Assembly (NCBI GenBank): GCA_025642075.2
Contig: JAODUO010001319.1
Span: 261,589 to 325,588 of the forward strand
DNA length: 64,000 bases
DNA from: Ridgeia piscesae
Lineage: Eukaryota; Annelida; Polychaeta; Sabellida; Siboglinidae
Direction: 5' to 3'
This document shows positions 46,141-57,859 of this stretch, one piece after another. Under the pieces are notes generated by a model, which had not been told where the DNA came from, searched no databases, and saw nothing but the letters and a program-made list of their open reading frames with translations. The position numbers were made by a program, and so were the translations under genes. The first letter of the stretch is position 1, and the number at the start of each line of letters is the position of its first letter.

Positions 46141-48225
46141 GTGACTCGTGTTACATATTTTGACCATTCCATGAACACTATTTTGACATATCTCTTATAA
46201 TAATGTATTTTAAAAGTTCAACTTATGCATGGAGGAACTTAAAGGTATAAGGTATTAAATGATGCCAACAAATAAAAATTTGATTACATAGTATGATTTT
46301 TATTTGAATCTAATCTCAGCGTGACTCGCGTTATAGGAAGCGGTAAATCCAAAAACGTCACTTGATACATGACAAGTTTCTCCGCAAAGTATAAATAATA
46401 GCAAACAATGAATACCCTTGTGTGAAACACAAATAAATAAGGTTTCAAAAAATGGCATTAATGATTTGAAATGTTATCAATAACATACAAATATATTAGA
46501 TAATCAGCATGACTCGCGTTACTGTGACTCGCGTTACATGCAATCCATTATCACAGATAAGTCATTATGCATATTTTAGCTTGAGGGAAATCAATTTTTC
46601 AGTCTGTAATTTACGTAACACAATATTACATTTAAAAAATACATTAACCTTCTAAAATATTGTATAATTTTAAAGGAAGTAATGCACACTCAAACTGGGT
46701 GTTATAATTCCAGAAAAATTTCATAGTTTTAAAAGAAATACACAAGGTGATCGTTTTTCATAAAAGTTGCCTTGACAATTATTTTGCAAGACCACTTACA
46801 TGCAAGTTTTATTATAAAAACTAACTAAACATGTTGTTATTGCTAGCATAGAACAAAGTGACTGCTTCAATGTGGACCACTGTAATCGCACCTTTGTGTT
46901 CATCTGGCTTTGTCATAGATAAGATTGTTTTTGATCAGGTGATGCCTCAATTTGAACTGTGCTGTACAGTTTTTGCATGACAGCTTTCCTCCCTTTCAGA
47001 GTTAGTGGGAGTGACGGATCCAAAACAGTCTCTTTGTGTTTGTTGTTGCTTTTGCCAACTGGCATTGTTATTTACTCTTGCCTTTTTCCGGGCTCGACAT
47101 TTGGCTATTCGATTGCTCACATTCTCTTGCCTCTGACTCTTTTGTTCAGACAAAAGCAGGTTATGTTCCCTTGCCTTCTTTGCATCATGGCTCTTTGTAC
47201 TCATTTCATTCTGATGTTTGTAGTAATCTTTATATTTACCTTGAGTACAGAGCTTCAGAAGTCTCTTTCACTGTCTTTCAGTGGCTGTGAATGTCGAGAA
47301 AGAACCTGAACTCGGTTCCAGTGAATATGTCAAATGTTTATCAATAAACATACAACAACTAATTCTGAATGTTGTTTTATTTAAGAGCAGCAATTAATAT
47401 CTCAAACTTCTTATGAAAAACTAATTTTCATCACCAATTTAACATCTTTCATTAATTCATGCTGATATTTTCACCTACCTAAGTATACAGGTAAGAAGTT
47501 AATCTTACTAAATAATTCCTACACTGACTGCTATTTAGCAAAACAAAGCTAAATATTTTAATATGTAAAAACTTAATGGAAATTAAACATTAACACATTC
47601 ATCTGAATAGTAGAAAAATCATGTATACGTGAGTCTGGCATGCATTCAGCACATGTCCATGTGTGGGGATAATGTCCATAGCTTACTAGTGAATTTGAAC
47701 CCTTTTGTTTGTAATTTATTTATTTTTTATGAACATAAGTAATTTCTTATTATTCAATAATGTTGGAAAAGAGATTCACTTGTGATAGATGAAATCAGAT
47801 TCAAAATCTTTGTTTTTAAAGAAGCATGTGATTTAATAATAAACTGGGCCATTAAAGACTTATGGGATATATTAGTAAACAAATGTATTTTCATGGCAGA
47901 ATTATCATTAATGAAAACATTAATACTGCAGTCTATATTATGCTTTTGCAACAAATTGATATGTGTCTTAGAAGAAGTGTGAAAAATCTAACAAATGCAT
48001 TGTGACTCGCGTTACAATACCTTATTTTTTGTGACTCACGTTACATGTGACTCGCGTTACACATAGTCAGTGTCCAATATCGCAGTATAGATTCACTAGA
48101 TATGGATATATTTTGTATCATTTAATAAGCTATAAAAAGAAGGAGAAGATTTATAATGGACAGTCTCAGACTACCAAAGGCTGCTGTATAAGATTTAAAA
48201 TCTATAATTTTGTGACTCGCGTTAC
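46141..48225 (+). other. Cluster of eight GTGACTCGCGTTAC motifs
   Basis: All on the plus strand: 46141 (one change), 46321 (last base T), 46509 (first base A), 46524, 48002, 48031 (one change), 48047 and 48212. Four lie at each end of a 2.1-kb stretch and none in the 1.46 kb between. The stretch separates the two hAT transposase parts. It holds a basic minus-strand frame (46947-47204). No family I know uses this motif. Confidence 0.6.
46947..47204 (-). CDS. Hypothetical Lys/Arg-rich protein
   Basis: An 85-codon frame, MSTKSHDAKKAREHNLLLSE onward, with the basic stretch NRIAKCRARKKARVNNN and a Gln-rich part after it. The basic stretch recalls DNA-binding basic regions but does not fit the bZIP spacing (N-x7-R). 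It is centred between the two GTGACTCGCGTTAC clusters, so it could encode a motif-binding protein; this is speculation. It could equally be chance or one exon of a longer gene. Confidence 0.3.
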   Translation of the reverse strand: MSTKSHDAKKAREHNLLLSEQKSQRQENVSNRIAKCRARKKARVNNNASWQKQQQTQRDCFGSVTPTNSEREESCHAKTVQHSSN

Positions 48226-48544
48226 GCAAAAATCACCACCTCAGTGTAGAATCATGTCTTGAAAAATGCAGAACAGACTCAGAAATGTTATTATCATAAT
48301 ACATGAGACTAAGGCTTAAACAAATAACAGCAATTGAACAAACTAAGAAAGTAACAGAAAATAGGGCTATAAAGGGCCACTAATTATTGACATTTTAGAT
48401 GAGTGTAATGTTATAATTTCAGTGCTAATGGTTGAGTGTAGCATTTTCACATAAAGCATTGTGGAAATATTGAAAACAATTCTTTCCTATAACTTTAAGT
48501 TATGTCCTATCAAAAACATGTAATATTCCATTGAAATTCAATGA

Positions 48545-48790
48545 ATAAAATTTCAGACCATTTTCCAAATTTTCATGGAAATGCCCTGGTGGTAGCATCT
48601 GTTGGCAAGGAAACTTCCGACCATGTCTATCTCTCTGTTCCATCTGGCATCCCCAGCCAGGACAGGCTTGGGTTTGTGGGGGTTCCTGAAGTACTTCTGT
48701 ACCACGGTGATGTGCTTGGTGATGGCTGATGGGGTACAATCTCTGCCAAGCAGCTGCAGCCAAACTGCCTGATGCCTTTTTCTCACACCT
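48545..48790 (-). pseudogene. hAT transposase, central part
   Basis: Minus frame: AVWLQLLGRDCTPSAITKHI, VVQKYFRNPHKPKPVLAG, DARWNREIDMVGSFLANR. This matches the stretch around the conserved F(F)RN.H.P...L, (D/E)TRWNS, and SFL.NR motifs of hAT/DUF659-type transposases, upstream of the C-terminal part at 45490-46120. A GLDARWN-type Thr is replaced by Ala. Confidence 0.7.
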
Positions 48791-48859
48791 CTAGCAGGTG
48801 TAATAATTGAGAGGGGAATTACAAAAACTATACTTCTGTTATACTTAGGTATAGGACTT

Positions 48860-49129
48860 GCTTTTAATGGCTAAATATGTTTGAGACCTTTCTAAGCCCT
48901 AAACTGCCTTAAACCTGTTTCTTACATCTCTAGCAATATGGTATCAAATGGAAGGCAATTATGAATACTTATGTCGTACTTTATGGCATGTTTAATATAA
49001 TACTTTTATTGTTTTTTATGAAATAAGTTTAAGGCATTTTTTATGCCTTAAACCTGTTTTTGGCAGGGCAGTTTTTACCAATGAAAACCACCTGGTAAAA
49101 ACCACCCTGTCATAAACCTGCCAACCCTG
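48860..49129 (-). mobile_element. hAT-like right terminal region
   Basis: Reading minus from 49129: CAGGGTTGGCAGGTTTATGA, then CAGGGTGGTTTTTACCAGG and TTAAGGC-type repeats. CAGGGTTGGCA is a classic hAT start. It is the upstream end for the minus-strand transposase pieces. The next base (49130) is the first of copy B. Confidence 0.6.
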
Positions 49130-49412
49130 GCTAGAATAGGGCTGCTCAACATATCATGGTCTTATTGGCTAGAAATGTGTGAACTGGCAGTGCCACAAAC
49201 CACAATCAGTAGGTTGTTCACTTAAAAGTGAGAGCAGGGCTGTTGACTTTCAAAAGCTTATACCTGAGTCACACAGTTAGATTGCATACATGTGTGTGAT
49301 ATATCAAGTTTTGCTCCTCAAACAGCTTTATGTAGAGGTTTTACTTTACGTCTTAGAACAGTGAGCATTCCACACCACGTAATTGATGTATGACAGTCAC
49401 TTTGAGCTTTAA

Positions 49413-49800
49413 ATGATTCACTTCTCCTGCAGTTAGAACGATCTACAAAGAGGGGGTGTGTTAAACTAACAGCGTACTGAATGAGGGGGCTACAGGCACT
49501 GAATTGTCACACTTTGGGCGAGTACTGAGATTGGGGCCAGAGACACGGGGGCTAGAGGAATGATACTAATTATGAAACCATTATTTTTTGATCAAAACAA
49601 AGATAATAATAAGAAGAACATTTATATAGCACCATAAATCAAGATGCACTGTGAGTACATGACTATGTGTACGTGTATGCAGAATGTTAATAATTTATGT
49701 AAGATTAATAATATTTAATCTGTTAAGTAAATGAAATACATAAAATATGTATAAAAATAATAGTAATAAATTTATGATGAATAAGTAAGTTGTCTAACGA
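49413..49800. other. Private to copy B, no gene seen
   Basis: AT-rich, with a retroposon-like AACATTTATATAGCACC near 49617 in plus orientation. Nothing else recognised. Confidence 0.4.
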
Positions 49801-50397
49801 TGATGATTAAAATAAAGATATAATGATAATAAATGAGTGAAGTAATTTAGTAAAATTAGTGTAAAACATGTAGAAGATAAGTAAAATCAAAATCAATAAT
49901 AAACATTAAATAACTGACAAGCGTTTTGCACTCTTTGTAAGTTGGATATTTGGCACTGCTTTCCTTGAAGTTTGATGGCCTACATTGCAAACAGCAAAAC
50001 ACCAGCAGGAATTGAACCTGCAACACAAACTTTGGGTACCTAAAAGGAGTAGTCATATGGTAATTACCAGTGTTTAATGTGTTAAAGAAAACATGAAACT
50101 AATATATAGGTACATATAAATATATATTATTTGTAAAATGTGGATGTTATGAAGAATGTGTATCATGCAGGAATCAATTTACAACTGTACAGTGCTCCTA
50201 CTAATACAAAACATTATGCATATTTATGTCATATTGGCATGCTATGTTCTATGCTATAATAATATGTATTCATAAGTAAAGTCTCAGTTAAAGAAATTGC
50301 ATAAAAGCATGTCGTTTTATATATTATAATGTACAAACAATACAAGATAAATATTTCTATTTTACACATATTTGTTTTCAGGTTCACATGCTAAAGT

Positions 50398-51540
50398 AAT
50401 CATAATGAAATCAGTTGTATTATGTGTCACTCAACAGAATCAGATGACAATATCTTTTCTTTCTGTGACACCTTATTTGTCGCACTAGTTGATTAGTTTG
50501 AAGACTCAATACTTCAATGGCTAACAATTCGTTATGTATAGCCTCCAGCAATTCTTTGTCTGAAAATGGTAAGAATTATTTATCAATTATCATAAATTTA
50601 ATGATGCATTAATTTCAAATAATGTAACACTATATTGAGGTCTAAGATGTATGACTGTGTTAACTGTATCTCCATATGGGATAAAAGAACATCTAACAAT
50701 TCATATTTCTCCTAGCTCACCTCCTCCTTCCCCACGCGCTGCTGTCGGTTCATTTAACGTTATTTCAGCGACACAACTTTAACAATTAATAAAATGTTCA
50801 TGTACCATGCATTCTCTGTAGTAAACATATTTAAAAATGGTTCTGCACTGCTACCTTTCTCCTTTCCTCGCTGCCAATGCTCTGGCCATGCTCTGACATC
50901 ATTTGCTCGAGTGAATCCTGTACAAACCGCGATTGCCTCGTGTAGCGGCCTTGAAGATTCACCTTGCTAATCTAGGTCCAAAATGGTCACGTGATTGAAT
51001 GATCTTAGCTGTTCGATTGGTACTCGGGTTACTCATGTAGCTTAATCAAAGTCGGCCCTGAAGTAACTTGTCACATTGCTCATGAACAAATCAGCATAGT
51101 CACCAAACAACTGGCACCAATGACGCTTTCCTAGAGTGGATGTCCTGAACTGGATGCATGACATTCACCAGTGCTCTCTGGGCATATAACACCTGAACCA
51201 CAATATCAGGATGCCACCTGTCCATGAATGCAACTGTCACACAGCAGTCCACGCCTATATCAGTAAAGAAGACACCCACTTTGACATGCCTGAGATGTCA
51301 CATCATCATCACTGTCACTGAGACCTGAGTCAGAGTGTCTGTCAACACACTCAGTGGGGACAGCCTGTACAACATTAGAGCAGTCATCACTTGATGCATC
51401 CATTTCATCAGGATGTACATTGTTCCCGCTAGCAGACGACACTGCATTTGTTTACATGGATTCTTACCTTCATCGATGAAAGAGTTCCGTTTCTGCTGCG
51501 TCTATTTATGAAAAAACAGCATCGCTTATTCAAACGAGCT
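50398..51540. other. Private to copy B, possible transposon interior
   Basis: Holds a minus frame at 51260-51442 with an acidic N-terminus (PDEMDASSDDCSNVV, DRHSDSGLSDSDDDV). No domain recognised. It lies inward of the TIR-like end at 51709 and could be part of that element. Confidence 0.3.
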
Positions 51541-51549
51541 CCTTCATTA

Positions 51550-51709
51550 GCACGCCATTGAGGATATGCACAAAGCGGCATGCTCAGTTAAGTACGTACT
51601 CAAGATGTTTTATAACCACGTGAGCATGGATTCTCTGCTGAGCATGAGATCTGAGTGTGAGCACGGAGTTGAGCATGAGCACCAAGTACAGTTTTATAAC
51701 CTTGGGCCC
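51550..51709 (-). mobile_element. Possible PIF/Harbinger-like end
   Basis: Reading minus from 51709: GGGCCCAAGGTTATAAAACT, then repeated GCTCATGCTCA/GTGCTCA motifs and a second GTGGTTATAAAACA. G/C-rich start plus sub-terminal repeats fits a Harbinger-type terminus. The partner end and the 3-bp duplication could not be located. Confidence 0.3.
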
Positions 51710-52082
51710 AGCTCTCAACCGGGAGCATAAGCGGGCTGATGCCTGGCTCCCACAGAGTCATACTTTGTGAAATGCATGCACATTGAGGGTGGCCTCACGG
51801 AGCACTACCCAACTTGGCAGATTGGCAGTAACATGCTTGGTGCACCGCCTTGTAGGGGTCCCCAAGGTTGTGACCTTGTGGTGACAACAGTGGGGTATCT
51901 GTCTCTGAAAACTTATTATCATGTTTCATATAACATTTATTTGATTAACTGAGGTATGCTCTCATCAGCGTAATTGCACCAAGGTATACTGTGGCATACA
52001 TGTTTTGTTGGTAATTGTAAAAAGGAATCATAAGCAGTTCGCTTCTTTCTTGCTTATTGATGATTGTCTATCATGATTTGTA

Positions 52083-52083
<1 letters not shown>

Positions 52084-52144
<61 letters not shown>
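52084..52144. repeat. (AT)n microsatellite, private to copy B
   Basis: Copy A at the same place reads GTATGTGTATATCCTG. Copy B has about 30 AT units, so it expanded after duplication. Confidence 0.95.
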
Positions 52145-52146
<2 letters not shown>

Positions 52147-52439
52147 TGTGTTTATATTCCATATTGTTTCAGATCAGTCAATACAGTTATTGGTATACTT
52201 TGAACACTCGGCAAGACTTTTGTCTTCTGTCTCATCAGACTCTGGTAGCCCTCTTATGACCAAATTGTTTGTCCATTGACTTTTTTCGTGAGAATCATCC
52301 ATGACCATGTCAGTTTTTTGTTTAGATGAGATATGTCTGTTGCCACAATATTGATCTTATCATCCAGAGTTCCAGTAGTCACAGATCACAGTTAACAGTA
52401 CAGATCTATTTGGCGTGCCAGCTCGCTGAAGTCTGGTGC

Positions 52440-52860
52440 AGACACTGACTTGTTGGTTCTGCCGAACACACTGTTAGAGTATTGTCTCTGCCACTGCCTG
52501 TAGTCTGCAGTAGTGCCTGTATAACAGTGCACATGAACCACCTGGCATTGGTGGGTGAGTTTGTTTAGCATGGCCTGTGCTTAGGACATCATATTGGAGA
52601 AATGGACATGTGCGTTACCACACAAGTGGAGAATCAGCGGTTTCTCCAGCTCTTGCTAACGAATAGTCAAGACCGCATTCGTTTATGGCGATACAATCAG
52701 GACTGAAGATCTTTGTCTGCACCATGTCCCAGGCCTAATTTTTTTGAGTGACTTGGCCAGCTGAGGGTGCACACCTTATGTGGTCTTGATAACCACCGTC
52801 TGATGACTGACGGTTACACCCTTTATGACTAGTCACACGGGAAGACGCGATTGTCCACCA
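52440..52860 (-). pseudogene. TatD-type metal-dependent nuclease relic, copy B
   Basis: Better preserved than copy A. Order on minus: APSAGQVTQKN, MVQTKIFSPDCIAI, NECGLDYS, then in a shifted frame ELEKPLILHLCGNAHV, SNMMS-stop-AQAMLNKL, QVVHVHCYTGTTADYRQW, SNSVFGRT. These correspond to the E-x-GLDY, PL-x-x-H, HC(F/Y)TG...W and FPNxxFG motifs of TatD/TATDN2-like nucleases, with metal-binding His residues kept. One frameshift and one in-frame stop; barrel N- and C-termini are missing. Confidence 0.7.
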
Positions 52861-53065
52861 CAGCCATAAGATTGCCCCACTGTCACCTCGCGAGAGGGAG
52901 AAGGTTCTTTCCCATGCTGGGACGGGCTGTGTCATGAAATTGAACGGGACAGTCTTCGCTCTCACTTCCCTCGTCTAACATTTGTAGGTGACAGTGGGCG
53001 ACTATTGCCGACTCACTCACGGTATGCAAAGGCTGGGGTGAAATTGACGAGAGTAATTTCTTACT

Positions 53066-53400
53066 TTACTCCAACATTGTACCAGAATCACGGATATACA
53101 CTAGGTCATCCACATAAAATTTTATTTTGCGAACTGGAGCTCGGATATCATAATGTCTCTTCTGACGGTTTTGTGCCATACACAGGTTATTATGTGCTGC
53201 TGTGTTGATTTTATCAATCAGTCTCTTGAGATAATTTGCTGGTGGATGTCTCGGTGAATGTATGTTACAAAGTCCGAATAGGATCTCCTCAGGCATAGAT
53301 ACTTTTCGTCAGAATAACAGCATATCTTTGGCGTAAACCCAGTACTTTGATTGAAGTTGATATATGCAAGACTGCACTGTCAGTAGCCAATAGTGGCTTA
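53066..53400 (-). pseudogene. Ty3/Gypsy integrase C-terminal relic, copy B (uninterrupted)
   Basis: Minus strand: LAYINFNQSTGFTP, one-base frame slip, DMLLF-stop-RKVSMPEEILFGL, PPANYLKRLIDKINTA, NRQKRHYDIRAPVRK, FYVDDLVYIRDS. STGxTP, (G)RE.xxP, RQKxxYD and GDLVYxxD are hallmarks of Gypsy integrase between the catalytic core and its C-terminal domain. Integrase inserts the LTR-element cDNA. No LTRs or upstream pol domains are visible. The STGFTP/DMLL junction is the site occupied by the CR1 element in copy A. Confidence 0.8.
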
Positions 53401-54109
53401 ATATGTCAAGTAGAGAAGATCCTCCATTTGGTCTCACAGACTACCAGAGTAGACTCTTGCTGAGGTGTGAAGGTGCAAGAGGCAACATCAACTGAAATGA
53501 GTCCTTAAAGTGGCATTCTATTGTGGATGCTAAAATAGAATGCTATTGGATATGTCTAGGTGCTCATTATCACCTGGGCAGGGCTTTATGCAGGATCAGT
53601 TTTTTGCCAGTCACAATGTGTGCATCTTAAAAAAACCTAAAGATACATGTCTACAATTTTGGAAGACCTTTTTTGACATTTTTCAATTATTACAATTAAC
53701 CTTGACTAATAAAAACAAGTTACATTATGTAGCAGTGTAAATAACAAAATTACGTAAATTATGCACTCATTATATACAGTACACTCAACCAATGTTACAT
53801 GTCTACAACAAATTATAAATAAATCTTCAAAAACAACCTCATTGTCATACTCTTCATAACAAAATAATACATTCTGTAAAATCATCATAAACGAAGTACA
53901 CCATTTTACCTTCGCAATTACTACAAAACATCAGTAAAATAATAAGTCATTGCATGTGCTCTACTGCATATCAATGACAGTAATGGTGTCATCAAATCTA
54001 GCCAGCGTGGCCGTAGCCGAGCTAACGTTCTCGGCTGACAGTGACACGTAGCAGTAACGACGTCGTCGGCAGCCTCATTGGGGACATCAGCATGATGTAT
54101 ATCGACTGT

Positions 54110-54253
54110 TTATGTGAATGAGTCCGTGACAGTCGATGTCGACGGCGGTGAAGGTGTTGCCATAACAGTTGGCGTCGGTTTTGCCGTGAAAAACTTAGTT
54201 ATTGTTGTTAGTTTGCGAACCTTTGGCTTCGGAGGTGGAGGAGGAGGAGACAT
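54110..54253 (-). pseudogene. Putative first exon, copy B (Pro/Thr-rich)
   Basis: Starts MSPPPPPPKPKVRKLTTITK and continues FFTAKPTPTVMATPSPPST; stop after 47 codons. The start and frame match copy A (29904-30074), with Pro-codon length change in the first residues, so the frame has survived in both. Function unknown. Confidence 0.35.
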
Positions 54254-54786
54254 CGCATGGACGATAATATGTAATGTTTATTCGTAGCCACATGAGTCGT
54301 TAACGAAGCCTGATTTTAAATGTGATCATTCCCGGGAGTCACTCCAGACATGAACGCCATAAAGTTTAAATGTTAATAATATACAGGCATATAATACTTG
54401 TATGTTTTATTACGGATATAAAATCCCTAACGTATATGTAATTTATATGTATTTTTGACGCTTTGAAAAGTGCGCATAATCCGTATTATGAAGTTTGCAT
54501 TACTAGTTAATTCATGCCCATTATTATTGACGTGTGACACCTTAAAGGAATTAACCAATCAAGTATGCTATTTGCGAAATGGTTGTTGGAGCATTAACGC
54601 ATTCCTTTGACCCCTCTAGCAGCAAATGAAACCACGTGTACGACTGCCGCTGTGAGTAGGCGCCCTACACGCATGCGTAAAATGAGCTTCTTGCGCTGCG
54701 CTACTGTTAAGCCTGCAGTGTACACGTCAATAGTGTGGTGGTAGGCATCTTTGAGCGCCGTGCGTCTGGAAAATGCTGAATGCTAC

Positions 54787-55613
54787 CAGGGATGAGATTT
54801 TTCCGTTTTTTGCCGATTTTCCGGCATTTTGTAGTCAGAAAACGCACCCGTGAGAAACGTGTAAATCCGGGGAGAAATATTTAAGGGGGGGCGCATATGG
54901 GAGTTCGTAACTTCGAGCCAAGCCAAGCTTGCAACAAGCCCGGCTGAGCCTGACCAGCTGAAGGCAGTCGTCAGAAACCTGTGTGCAATAAGTTGTGTGC
55001 AATAAGTTGTCACCACAAGTGCACCACACCGGCCCCCACAGTAACTAACAACCAGACCTTGGGCTAAACGATATGTCAAATATTCCCTGTTTAGCAATGT
55101 CCTGGGTGTAACCTGATGGCAGTACCGTGCCTCAACCCACAATGCATCGCTCAAGGAAGGTCACAGAACCCGGGACGGAATCATCAATGAAACCTTTTAC
55201 TACGATGCTGTGATTGGCTGTAGTAAATGAAAAGCTCTCTGCTTGGCTGAGAGGAACAAATCGCGCGAAAGAAGCACTGAGTGACAGCGGCATAAATGTT
55301 TGCGCTAGTGATAAGCTTTATACCACCTGTATGTACTTTGTGTATGTATGTATACTGGTATGTTGACAAGAAATAAAAAAAAAATCCTTCCCTTGGGTCG
55401 GAAACATTAACATTGCAATTGTTGTGCTTTTGGTACACCCCAGAGGGCTTGCCTTCTGAGAGACTGCAAAACTGGATTTTTTTCTCAGGGGGCTTACCGC
55501 GCCCCACGAACCCCCAGACTGGGATGTTCGCTCGCTTCGCTCACTCATATCAAACCCTTATTTACCCCATGTAAAATTTTCGTTTATTTTTCTCTCTCCC
55601 CGTCTCATCCCTG
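54787..55613. mobile_element. 827-bp element with CAGGGATGAGA ends, private to copy B
   Basis: Left end CAGGGATGAGATTTTTCCG; right end is the inverted TCTCATCCCTG. Both sides carry TGCTA (54781-54785 and 55614-55618), a possible short target duplication. CAGGG ends recall hAT, but 8-bp duplication is not present. Frames inside (54783-55154 and 55184-55548, minus) have no known domain. Probably non-autonomous. Copy A at the same place reads GAGCGCTGTGCTAGGAATTC without insertion. Confidence 0.65.
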
Positions 55614-55734
55614 TGCTAGGAATGCACAGTACTGGAAATATTTGTTTCTGGGGGATACAGAACACATTATATTGCAGTGATGACACAGTGACACCAGCCA
55701 TATAAACTGCCAGGACGGGGCCTTATCACACTGT

Positions 55735-55805
55735 GACGTCCTTGAAAAATTTTCCTCATTCATATTTGAAATTGCCCGTCCAATTGACGGGTGGACAGGT
55801 CTCTA
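55735..55805 (-). mobile_element. hAT-like terminal region, copy B
   Basis: TAGAGACCTGTCCACCCGTC reading minus from 55805; counterpart of 30640-30742, with the same following bases GATAAAGC. Confidence 0.4.
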
Positions 55806-56486
55806 GATAAAGCTATGCACCTGGGTGTGATTGTTGGTCAGTAGTCCAGAGTGCTTCTGCTATTGTGTTTACTTTGACATTTGCCCCTGTACTACACAAA
55901 GTGTCTGCTTTGACACCTACTCCATTGTTATTGTCCTCAGAGTGGACCTGCTGTAGGTTGGATTAACACCTCTGTGTCTTGCCTGGTCAAACTCCAATTG
56001 TGGTGTTGTGACTACATAACACTTGTCCCATTAGTACTCTGAGCAATCTCTATGACTTCTACTCCACCACAATTGTCCTGACTGGTGGACAGACATGGAG
56101 TTGGTCTCCTATCATTGTGTTTTGGTTGGCTGATACCCAAAATGATGGTGGTGGACCCATGGTTTACGGGGTTCACTGTATTAAGTTTCATGGTGATTTA
56201 TCTATTCCATCACCCTTTCTGTTGGAAAGGGTGGGGAGATCACAATGAAGACTGGGGCTTTGGCTGGTGACTACCACAATGAAATGAGGTGGTATCACCA
56301 AGAGTTGTGAAAACGAAATGGCTGGTACAAACATTGCGAGCACGAGTAATAGTTGCATGTGCAACAGGATGTGTGCTCTGATGTAAACATTATCATTGTG
56401 AATGAGGTACTAAGCCTTGTCTGCTACAAGAACTACTTAACTGGCTGCCACCTGGCACTATAATGCAGTGAAGCTCTGTCTTCTAC

Positions 56487-56740
56487 AATGATGCATCTGT
56501 TGAGAGTGTGAAAGCACTACTGTTTGATCATTGTGTATATTGAGAGTGTAAAAGCACTACTGTTTGATCGTTGTGTCTGTTGAGAGTGTGAAAGTGCTAC
56601 TGTTTGATCGTTGTGTCTGTTGAGAGTGTGAATGTGCTACTGTTTGATCATTGTTTCTCTTGAGAGTGTGAAAGTGCTACTGTTTGATTGTTGTGTCTGT
56701 TGAGAGTGTAAAAGCGCAACTGTTTGATCATTGTGTGGAT
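56487..56740 (+). repeat. ~40-bp minisatellite, ~6 copies (copy B)
   Basis: Same unit as 36320-36560. Confidence 0.9.
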
Positions 56741-57344
56741 AAAGGCCATGTTCTCGGCTTCTTGAAGATGGTCAGCAGGACACTTTAGTTGCCCTCATTT
56801 GTTCACAACAAGCAGGGTTGGCATTGGGCATATAACCTCTTCAATGGGCTGCTAGGAACAGTCTTTATCTCATGGCCAATCGTGGTCAGGTAATTCAGGT
56901 GAACCTCAACATCTGGCTTAAGACACACAAGTTACAATGAATAAAAAATGTACTTAAGCTGTATTTGTAATAGACGTTTACAATATAGTAAACATCAGGT
57001 TAGTAAGCATATCCTTAATTGCATATGCTGTAATTATAAACATTACTTGTTTAATTGTATTAAATCTGCAATTAATAAGATAATAAATACAACTTTAAGT
57101 TATGTTGGCCAGCAACTAAAGTTAATTGGCACGTAACATGTAGCACGTTTTGATAGCTGTTCTTGCAACATGTTTGTTTAAACTGTGAACAAATCTGGCT
57201 CATAGGAAGTTCTTTCACATTTTTACACATTCAAAAGTGTAGAGATGTAGCCAGTTCTCCTGAAGATTCAGCTGATACAAGAGTGACCTTTACTGTTGAG
57301 TGGTGACCTGTCTGGTAACTACTAAAAGTCAGCTGCACCATTGA

Positions 57345-57600
57345 TGAATTGGAAGTGTTTATTGACCCATAAAAATATACATAAAACAATATTCAACAAA
57401 TCATCTACAGCACAGATTATGAAATAATACTGGATTAGTGCAGCGGTGCACTAAAATGACAAGTAATTGCTTACATGTTTTTAAATAAGAAACAGAAGAA
57501 AACTAATTATCGGTAATTATGAGTTATTGCTGTAGATAAACTAAACAGGGGTTGAGGAGACTGTCATTAGGACCATTTTGGTCACTCTTGTTGCCACCCC
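57345..57600 (+). repeat. Interspersed repeat, copy 3 (uninterrupted)
   Basis: Counterpart of 21705-21943 and 37785-38040, reading GTCATTAGGACCATTTT at the hAT target. Confidence 0.8.
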
Positions 57601-57859
57601 GTTAATTAAATCACAATTAAATACAGTTGGCTATCTTGACCACTTTCAATGGGATTATAATAAACACATGTGCATACTACAGTAACTAACGGTAACACCA
57701 ACATTAGAATGACATTACATGTAATAAATGTCACAAGTTCTTATTATGCTATTGCTGACTTTGTGATTGAAGGTCATTGTGCATGTTTCATATTAGAAAA
57801 GTGCACAGGGTAGAATAGTCATCTTACTGTGTGTCAGGTGACGTGACACACTGACAAAC

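Noticed and set aside
46947..47204. bZIP transcription factor
   Set aside because: The basic stretch NRIAKCRARKKA does not have bZIP spacing and no leucine heptads follow.
42861..49129. One single 6.3-kb hAT element from CAGGGTTGGG to CCAACCCTG
   Set aside because: Flanking 8-mers (ATCATCAG and GCTAGAAT) do not match, and the left end sits in a LINE active-site codon run that does not continue after the right end. It may be two insertions.
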